64,000 nucleotides of DNA from Strigamia acuminata (Eukaryota; Arthropoda; Chilopoda; Geophilomorpha; Linotaeniidae), in NCBI GenBank assembly GCA_949358305.1, contig OX442319.1, forward strand, positions 3,038,001-3,102,000, given 5' to 3'. This document shows, one piece after another, positions 22,795 through 31,400 of this stretch (position 1 is the first letter of the stretch; every line of letters begins with the position of its first letter). A model generated the notes under the pieces. The model had not been told where the DNA came from. It was given only the letters and a program-made list of their open reading frames with translations, and did not search any database. A program made the position numbers and the translations under genes.

Positions 22795-23466
22795 TGTTAC
22801 GAATCAACTTAGATGTTTAATTGATTTGATCTGAATTTACGCGCAAGGTGATGTTAGCGCAAATCAGCGGGCAAAGTTCGTAGATTTACTCTGTTTGTGC
22901 CATCGTCATATGCGGATATCGGACGGTGAATAAACCTAACTCGCTGTAACACACATTATTTATATTCGACGGGCTCAATCTCACGTTGTGGGTCTTTACG
23001 TTTAAAAAGAATGAGTATGCGCAGTGATATTCGTATGCGGGTGGGCGTAGGATGTCACAGGCATGCGAAGGGATAAAAGGTGGGCAAAAAGAGGCGCTAT
23101 TAAGTGTTAAATTAGAAGGGGCGCGTGTTAAAGCGCAAAATAAAGATTGACGAACTCAATTCAATCTAAGAGGTGTTAACTCGTTGAAAGAGGTATGAGA
23201 AGTGTGGATTATGGATAAAAGTAGCGACCAGGTAAACATGAGTCATGTGACCAGGTCGATTGGAGTGGGTGAGGGGGTGGAAGGTATAAAATAAGGTTAA
23301 TTGTTGGAAATAATAAGATGCGCGCAATGAGGCTGCGCATATATTTAGAGATGATTCATCAATGTTAGATGAAAAGAAAGATTGGGAAAAAATAAGAAAA
23401 CTTAAGATTGGGTCAGTCTAAGTTAGAAATGAATAAAAAAGAAGGGTGGGTAACCTGCCCGTGACA
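22795..23466 (-). repeat. Gypsy-B 3' LTR (672 bp)
   Basis: On the - strand it starts TGTCACGGGCAGG and ends GATTCGTAACA. It is the same length as 36162-36833 and appears identical. Confidence 0.96.
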
Positions 23467-23481
23467 TCCCTCCCCCCTTAG
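23467..23481 (-). other. Gypsy-B polypurine tract
   Basis: On the - strand this purine run (TAAGGGGGGAGGGA) abuts the 3' LTR, the expected plus-strand primer. Confidence 0.85.
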
Positions 23482-23550
23482 GCTTTTATTATTCGAGATT
23501 TATCGAAGAGAATAAAAGGATAAGAGACAAGGAAAGTCATACAATAATAA

Positions 23551-24263
23551 TGCGCTATGCGCAAAAACTATACAAATTCTCAAAAAATAAATTAAATAAA
23601 TTAAACAACAAAAAAGAATGATGCGCGTCTGCGCAAAGACTTAACAACTTTGTCAAAAATAATGCACGTGGTGCAAAAACTTAACAACCTTGTCAAAATA
23701 ATAAACAAAAGTTAAACAATACCAAATTAAATATCAAAAATCAATTAGATTATTAGAGACAGAGAATTAATAAATCACCATGGCTTTTGAAAATAAATTT
23801 AAACTAAGATTTTTGTAAAGTCACAATGGTAAATTTTAAATCATTCTACTCGAAATCACAAGACGAACAGGGACGACACAAGGAGGGCGAACACTAAACC
23901 TAAAGGGGCCGACGATACCTAGGACGGACGAGAGTCTATACACTTTACCCAAACAATTTATGAAATAAAAATTTTAAACACTTTTACTTTTTTGTATAAA
24001 CAAACTTCTGCTTTCTGTATAAAAATCATCGAATAAACAATTTTAAATTAAACAAAAATAAAGAGCCGACACATGAGAATTATCAAGAATCAGGTTGGGA
24101 TTTATTAATATCAAATTGGGTATTTATGTTATGGTAGGATGCGCGTAATTGCGCAAAACAAATACAAAATAAAGGTAAGGTACAAAATTATGCAACCTGC
24201 ATAAGGTAAGTATGATTTCAGATTAATTAGGAACTTTTAAATGGATGCGCGAAACTTTGCGCA
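23551..24263. repeat. Dispersed TGCGC-loop-GCGCA hairpins in Gypsy-B
   Basis: Perfect short inverted repeats with arms TGCGC and GCGCA occur at 23551-23563, 23622-23635, 24140-24155 and 24246-24263, with loops of 3 to 8 bases. Variants TGCAC/GTGCA at 23663-23675 and TGCA/TGCA at 24191-24201 follow the same plan. Most are followed by an A-run. A further copy with a longer loop lies inside the LTR (23319-23339, also in the other LTR). Confidence 0.75.
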
Positions 24264-24898
24264 AGGATAATTTAGGTTATTAATTCTATGAATGAAATGG
24301 AAAATAGAAACATATAAAATATTATAAAACATAACAAATACCCGCGCGCACAATACTACTCGTATTGCCACGGAATTAAATATGTTGATCAGAAAATATC
24401 ACAAAATTAAATGAAGGGTCAAAAAAGTATCACAATAATCTTGATTAAATGCTAAATAATTAGAGAAAAATATTCATTAAATAAATTTAAACATTGAATA
24501 CTAACTTGGATCATTCCAGAATAATTGCGCTAAAATAAAGGTTAACTGAAATCAAATGAAATTAAATTCAAAATTAAATAGAATTAAATTCCTAATCTTT
24601 AGGACGATTGTTATAATTAAATGAAGGTAATTCTGGAATGATTATGGCACAGAAAGATATTAAACTAAAATAGATATTTCAATAATATAACTAAAAAAAT
24701 TATCAAAATCATAATTGCACTTAAATAAAAACATAATTGTAGCACTAAAAATCTAATTGTCCGATTCTAAAGCACTAAAAACGTAAAAATAATTAAATAA
24801 AAATATAAATTATCAGTGAGAATTATCACAATTGAAAAGTTGCGCAAAAATAATAACACCTATGATGAAACACTAATAATAGTTATTTGTTCTTCAAA

Positions 24899-25228
24899 TC
24901 AACACATTACCGCTGCCCAAGCTCGTTCCATCAAGTCCTCCAACTCGAGAGATATTTTCCGGAGCGCCTCATCAATGGAATCGCATGGCGGAACGGGAAA
25001 ATGATGAAGATTTAAAGATGATGATGAATGTTGGTTGTGGATACCGTGAGGATTTTTAAATGCAGGCCAGCCCAAACTCAACGCACAAATGCGGAGATGT
25101 TTTATTAGGGCATTTACCAGAGATCCACGATCTGGCGGCGCATTTTGGACACAATTAGAGATGAAAATATGATGAAAACACAAAATAATGATGAATGGTA
25201 GGTTGAAGTGCGCACAAAGTCTTCGCAA
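24899..25228 (-). CDS. Gypsy-B small ORF downstream of ORF3 (109 aa), doubtful
   Basis: The frame starts with a short basic stretch followed by a hydrophobic run (LPFIIILCFHHIFI) like a signal peptide or membrane anchor, then a mixed polar region and an acidic helical end. It is the only open frame of any size in the 3' noncoding region. No family is recognised; chance is a real possibility. Confidence 0.25.
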   Translation of the reverse strand: MRRLCAHFNLPFIIILCFHHIFISNCVQNAPPDRGSLVNALIKHLRICALSLGWPAFKNPHGIHNQHSSSSLNLHHFPVPPCDSIDEALRKISLELEDLMERAWAAVMC

Positions 25229-25364
25229 ATCACCAGGATCCTCGTATCAAGTCCTTCAACTCAACGCCGAAGCGGAGGAATTTTACGAAACGCCCATTGA
25301 TGTGATCTCCTGACTTCAATTTGCAAAAAACTTGCGCACACAAAGTCACGTTTAGGATTGTTGT

Positions 25365-27707
25365 TCACTCGAATTCCAAGGTTTGACGATGTTGAGGATC
25401 TCGGAAATAGATTAGCATATTAAATGCCACTTCTACCACAACACGTCGCGCATCTTGGAATGTACGTGCGCCCTGCCGATTTATTTCGAAAAGACAGTGA
25501 GCTAAAAAATATTCTCCATACCTTCGGTAGAGAAGATGCAACAGCGGATCAGCCTCCGAACGAAACATATGCAAGTCCGCAATGGCTAAAGATCGGAAAA
25601 GCTGTCGCTGAGCCCGAATCGACATATCAAATTGGAGACATCCTTGTTCTCCCTCAGCAAAATTACAACGAATCGTGGTGGGAGGCATCAAGCTTGGAAG
25701 AAGTTCCAAAGTTATGAATGGTTGGGTTGCATCCCACTCACCTCGTCTTGTGCGGGGGGCAGGAGGCAGGAACACGTATCGATAGACAGTCGAACACCGT
25801 ATTTCGCGCAATTCGGCTAAGCGGGTCCGTTCCCGTCGTCGTTTAAACTCATCCTCACTAGCCTCCTCCACTGCTCGTCTATCTGCCCAATGTCGCTCGC
25901 CGAGCCGTTCTATCTCCATCTCATATCTTCGCATATATTCCAGATTTCGTCGCTCGTCGCCTCCCCTTCTATCTACGTGATGTCGGTCGGCGAGTTGTTT
26001 CCTCTCCATTTCATACCTTCTTCGGTATTCCGGATTTTGTCGTTCGTCGCCTCCCTCACGTTGCTCACGTCGCCTTAGAACCTGGTGAAGCACTTGGGAG
26101 ACCTCCTCATGCATTACCCATATTAATAACTCCAGCGCATTTACGCGGTCGTAAAGGTCACATTGACTCAAGCGATGCTGAATCTGGTTGGACATGGTAC
26201 GTATGCGTAGAAGCATTTCGTTAAATACTTCTTGAAAATCGGCTTGTAGGATATTAAAATCACGGTCCATCATAAAATTTATCAAAGTTATCCAACCTCG
26301 ACGCTCCATATAGAATCTGGATGGTGAGGAATGCACATCTTGCGCATATACATTTACCTCATATCGGTTCAATAATTCGTAAATAACTTCAAACGTATGC
26401 ACCGGTTTTGTGCTAATTCCAGACCTGTCTGTGAATAAATCACAATGAGTAGCTGACGTAGTTGTTGATGTACCATCGCCCAGCTGGGGTTGCGCTGATT
26501 CTAAATGCGACCCTGTCAAGTATAGTCGATCAGAAATAGTTACTGTGCTGTTAGGGGGTATAGTTGCGCTGGTGTTTCCCGGGGGTGCATTTGGTACAAC
26601 TCGAAAATGAGATATAAGGACAGGAATTTTGGATTTTTGCGAAGTCTCACGAGGTACAATCTTTACTGTTGCTCGCCTACTCAGTTCACCTGAGACTGGT
26701 CTTCTGGTTGGGGATTGTGGCAAATTGACTGTACGCGGATCCCTTGCTTTCTTCTCAGGTCCTTGCGCATTTATAACTTGATCAGGAGGTGTCTCGATGA
26801 TTACCTCATTGATTGATCCTAATAATGGCGGAGTAGTACTCAACTCGGATCCACAGTCTCGCACTGGCGGCGTGCTGGCCCGTTCCCGCTCAATCTCCTC
26901 GTTTTCCTGTTCTATCCTTCCGTCTGATACTGCACTGTCGCATTCACAACATAAATTCAAAGTCAAATCCGGGGATGCAGGTGTCAGGCTAGGTTGCGCT
27001 TCAAACCGCGACGAGGCGCTTGCAAATAACGCATCATCGTCACCACTGCTCCAGCTATCATCAGATTCGACTGGCAAATCCGACAAATGCGCAACAGCCC
27101 GCGCAATAGCCTCTTGAACCTGGTGTACATTACCATCGAGGGTTTCCTGAAGAGATGAAATAACTTCTCGTCCCATTATTGCACGCGTCGACGACTGCTC
27201 ACGATGTAATGGGTCCTCAGCCGGTGAATCAAGAAGTTGGGCGATGTTGGTACCAGGGTAAATCCATTGTCGAAGATTAATATGACTTGTCTGCGCCAAT
27301 CGTCGCGCACGCTGCCAATACCAGCGGTGTACCGTCTCAAATCGCAGAATTGAAGCCGGACTTCCGTTGAGCGACCTAAACGGCGGAAACGTAACGCCGC
27401 CAATATTTATGTTGTCTTGCCTGCGTCGACGTAACACCCATCCAAAAATCTGTCTCATCCAAACCGCGAATAAATCCCTCGGCAAGTCGCCATTCCCGTT
27501 GCACGCTCGACAGGTGAGAGCGGCTCGCGGCGGGTCCTCCTCCATACCATGGCCTGAGCAGACCGGGCATATCTCGTGGCTCGGAAAACCCGTACCGAAT
27601 GCTTCTACAAAGGGTTCCTCGTCCCGATTGGAAGCCATGTTGGTTTCAATATTCGTTGGGAATATAATGCGCCTAAGTTGGTGGAGGTAATGCTTATATA
27701 AATACAC
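25365..27707 (-). CDS. Gypsy-B ORF3, env-position protein with paired CXXCXGXG motifs
   Basis: The frame gives 780 codons from 27707; the ATG at 27638 (residue 24) may be the true start since the first 23 residues look like upstream sequence. Residues 47-54 and 66-73 are two CXXCXGXG motifs (CPVCSGHG and CRACNGNG) 11 residues apart, the zinc-binding signature of DnaJ-type zinc fingers. The middle is acidic and Ser/Thr/Pro-rich. Two adjacent 30-residue repeats sharing GGDER, EY and RRYEME lie near nt 25878-26055 in a charged coiled-coil region. The C-terminal 130 residues look globular. No signal peptide or membrane segment is seen, so it is unlike env despite its position. Function unknown. 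Confidence 0.75.
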   Translation of the reverse strand: MYLYKHYLHQLRRIIFPTNIETNMASNRDEEPFVEAFGTGFPSHEICPVCSGHGMEEDPPRAALTCRACNGNGDLPRDLFAVWMRQIFGWVLRRRRQDNINIGGVTFPPFRSLNGSPASILRFETVHRWYWQRARRLAQTSHINLRQWIYPGTNIAQLLDSPAEDPLHREQSSTRAIMGREVISSLQETLDGNVHQVQEAIARAVAHLSDLPVESDDSWSSGDDDALFASASSRFEAQPSLTPASPDLTLNLCCECDSAVSDGRIEQENEEIERERASTPPVRDCGSELSTTPPLLGSINEVIIETPPDQVINAQGPEKKARDPRTVNLPQSPTRRPVSGELSRRATVKIVPRETSQKSKIPVLISHFRVVPNAPPGNTSATIPPNSTVTISDRLYLTGSHLESAQPQLGDGTSTTTSATHCDLFTDRSGISTKPVHTFEVIYELLNRYEVNVYAQDVHSSPSRFYMERRGWITLINFMMDRDFNILQADFQEVFNEMLLRIRTMSNQIQHRLSQCDLYDRVNALELLIWVMHEEVSQVLHQVLRRREQREGGDERQNPEYRRRYEMERKQLADRHHVDRRGGDERRNLEYMRRYEMEIERLGERHWADRRAVEEASEDEFKRRRERTRLAELREIRCSTVYRYVFLPPAPRTRRGEWDATQPFITLELLPSLMPPTTIRCNFAEGEQGCLQFDMSIRAQRQLFRSLAIADLHMFRSEADPLLHLLYRRYGEYFLAHCLFEINRQGARTFQDARRVVVEVAFNMLIYFRDPQHRQTLEFE

Positions 27708-28361
27708 AGAACAAATAATACGTTTGACAAACGATACTCACAATTATCAAGCGCAACAACACGAACGCGCACAGAACGAAACAAACAACGAGGACTAAAG
27801 AATATTCCTAGGAATGTAACGAGTCGTAAAACTTTGCTTCGAGAAGCTTCGATGAACGATTGAAAACTCGCACATGTAATAAAGTCGGGTTCGAGGTTAA
27901 ACACTAACTAATTGCAATTGAAGGGCGACATTCAGTGTTGGAATTCGGAAGTTAACGAAGGTTGTCTTCGCTCAAAACTCTTGTTTTAAAGTGATTAAAT
28001 AAGGATGGTGAGATAAACAAGTAATAATTCAGAACACAGAATATTAATTTAAATAAAGTGCGCATAAATTATATTGATTGAATAATTTAAATGAATTGTG
28101 GAAATAGCCACGTGCTATTGTTTAGAGGTTAATTGGCGTCGCGCACTCTGGTGACACAAATAGTCCCTGATTGAAATGGACTTAGTCATTTTCGAGTGAC
28201 CGAATAGGAACATAAAATACATAACACAAAACATTAAATATAAAATATGAAGAAAATATAAAATAACATAAAAATTAGGATGAATAAATTTAAAATGAAA
28301 AGAAAAATAGTTTTTAAACAAAATAGGTAGTAAAGATAGATTTACACCGGATTACACTTGG

Positions 28362-28398
28362 TTTTTTTTTTTTTTTTTTGTTTTTTTTTTTTTTTTTT
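28362..28398 (-). other. A-rich tract between Gypsy-B pol and ORF3
   Basis: On the - strand two runs of about 18 A separated by a C lie some 50 bases after the pol stop. The position, downstream of pol and upstream of ORF3, is where a poly(A) remnant would sit if ORF3 had been joined to an older element by template switching; slippage is the simpler explanation. Confidence 0.5.
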
Positions 28399-28444
28399 GT
28401 TTGTGTTTTCCCTTTTTTTATTTAGCTTAAAAAATAGAAGAAAA

Positions 28445-31400
28445 TTACTCAAATGAAAGAAAATAGGCAGAAAAAATATCCAAAGTGTTGACAGTAAAAA
28501 TTTCAACATGTTTATCAATAATTTCAACGTCTTTTAAAGTTAAAAAGTTGGCCTCGGCAAAAAACCAATGTCGCAATTCCACGACATTATAAGGCTGGGT
28601 TTTTTGGCCGTTTTCATCCATTAGGATTTCTGTATTGGGGCCCACCAATCTATGTATAATATATACACCTTCAGTCCGTTGGCGTAAACCTGCTGCGAAT
28701 TGCTTATCGGCAGATGAAGGTTGCCGATTGCGCAAAGTTACCCAGTCGCCAGGACGGAAGTCATGGGGGCGCCGTTTTAAATCGAACCATTTTTTGTGTC
28801 GAATTTGGGACTCGCGCAAGTTGTTAATCGCGCTTTCTCGCATTCTACGCATATGTTCGTGCAAGTTCTCAGCTTCCACTGGCGGCAATGGTTCTCCGTC
28901 ATCCGTGTCGCTATCCAGGTCGCCCGGAAATCGAGCTTCCTGGCCTGTTACCATTTTAAAGGGTGAATACTTTAAAGAAATTTGATACGCTGAATTAATC
29001 GCGAGCACGAAATAGCCAATGTTGACGTCCCATCTAGTATGGTCATCATCAATATATGCTAATATACAGTTCTTTAATGATTGGTTAAGCCTTTCCGCAA
29101 TATTACCTTGCGGGTGATATGCGGCGGTATATCTATTTATTGCGCCAAGTTGCTGGATTTGGCTACGAAACTCTGGTGAGCGAAAAGCAGGCGCATTATC
29201 GCTGATAATTATTTTGGGAAAACCCCATCTTTTGCAGAATTTCTGAATTTGTTTCACCGTAGTGGCTATATTTGAGTTTTCGGTTAGACGTACGTCTAAC
29301 CATCGGCTAGCAGAGTCGACCATCACAAAGGCATAGCAATGTCCCTCTGTGGATCGAGGTTTCTTGCCGTAATAGTCGATGTAGACAGCAGAGAAAAGAT
29401 GACGCGATCTGGACATTATCATTTTTCCATATGGGAGCCTGTTAAGGGGTTTAGCTCTTTGACACGCTTCGCAAACCTGTATCCATGTTCGAATATCTTC
29501 GCGCATTTTTGGCCAAAATACGCGCGATTTAATGCGATGGAGTGTTCGTTCTTGCCCCATATGCCCAACTACGGGAGGATAGTGCATTGCGCGGAAATAT
29601 CTTTCTCTAAGTTCAAATGGGAGATATATTTGGCGCCTCTTTCTAATTTCATTAATATGGACAGGAGGGAAGCGACATAACATCTCTTTATACATGCCGA
29701 AATCTTGCGCGTCAGCCACAATTTTGGCAGCCTCATCTGGATCAAGTGGTAACATTTGGGCAGTTAAATAAAATATCAACTCACGCGACCAGGGATCCTG
29801 TCTTTGCGCAGCAATGATTTCAGCAGCAGTAGGCAACAGCTCGAACGGAGGATGTTCGATTGGTGGATCGTGCTCCAATTCGGCTTGCTTTTCTGCTTCA
29901 GTCCTCGAATCCTCAATTACTGTCCTTTCCCGTCGCGGACGCAATCTCGATGGAGTTCTTCGCGCTGATGTTGGAGGCGCATAATAATTCCTTGTTGGTG
30001 GCGACATGTCACGAATGGGTCCAAAACTGTCCTCAGATGATGTAGAGTCAGAATCCGGGTCCGAAGTATATCCCTCTGGCCTCTGCTGTCCTGATGGTCC
30101 CGCCGCATCGTCATACATCACTGGTTCAGAATGTTGACGCGGAGAAATAACAGGAAAATCAGTGATAGGAATTGAAGGAGTTGGGGAAGGAGTTGGTAAA
30201 TTTGGAATTTCAGGAGAAGGTTTAGTAGTAGGCCTTCGGTGGCTATCAGGTTGAATTATTGGTGCGGGGACTCCAGTGATTCGACGGAAATTTCGTCGTA
30301 TTTTATCCACCAAAGTTCCAGGTGTCGGCAATTGTGATGGTGCCGAAGCAGTCTTTTTTCTAAAACTAGACGGATTTATTGGCGCAGGAATTCTGGTTGG
30401 AATAATTGCCGAAGGAGGAATGGAACTAGGAATAGGAATGGATATTGGAGTTGCAGGAGGGGTAATAATAGGTAAGGGTGGTGGAATTAAAACAGTTTTA
30501 GGTTTGGGTTTCACCACATGGGAAGGAATAGCGGATTTACGTCGCACTGCCTTCAACCTTCCTACTTGCTGTGATTTCAATAGCTTTGGAAATGTCCATT
30601 TTTTGATAGTTCCAGCATACCTGGGTGGTAGCCATGGTGGTGTTTTAGGAATTAAAGATGGATCCTTTAATCTAGCCCGAGTTCGTGTGGCTATTGCCCG
30701 TTTAGCACGAGGAGATAAAATTGGCACAATATTAATTTTACGTGGTCTTCCTCGTTTCTTTATCAGAATTGGAATTAAAGAGCGCTGTCTACGAGTTCGT
30801 AAAGGCACTGAAACACGAACTGGTGATAAATTAGGAGTCTTTACTTGTGAGGTTGGTTGCGCAACTGGAACTGATGCATTTGGTGTTGCAGTTGGTTGCA
30901 CAACTGGAGCTGGTGCAATCGGAGGGATTGTAACCGGCGGTGCCCTCGTTGGAGGAGTAGCTACGCCAGTAGAAGATGGAATTTGCGCACCTGAAGTCGG
31001 CGCATTTCCAATCACCTTCCTTTTACCAGTAGGTCGAGGAATAAGAGATTTTTTCTTATTTTTCCTCCTAGTCGGTGAAGATGCTGCAATGAGAGGCACT
31101 TTTTTAAATTTAGATTTAAACAACTTTCGAAACTGCAAATTAATGTCTTTTGGCAATTCCTTGATGATATTAAGTGCCGGCCACTCGTTGCAATCATCAA
31201 AATAGGCAAGGTAACACGCCTCGTCGACCTCCGGGCTATCATCCTCATCATCGACTTCAGGCGGGTCGACAGGAGCTCGACTCAGTGCATCCGCTACCTT
31301 ATTTTTGCATCCTGAGCAGTGCAAAAATGTGAATTTATAATCACTCAACGATAATACCCAACGGGCCAAACGTCCAGTTGGTTCCCTTTGCTGAAATAAC

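Larger units (their letters stand above)
23486..25364 (-). other. Gypsy-B long 3' noncoding region
   Basis: About 1.9 kb between the ORF3 stop and the polypurine tract is AT-rich and, apart from one 109-codon frame (24899-25228), has no convincing ORF. It carries a series of short GC-rich hairpins (see the repeat entry at 23551-24263). A long structured 3' region of this size could serve RNA export or packaging, which is inference. Confidence 0.7.

Noticed and set aside
30276-31205. 309-codon plus-strand ORF
   Set aside because: It is the antisense shadow of the proline-rich linker of gypsy-B pol; Gly/Val/Ile richness mirrors Pro/Ser/Thr codons.
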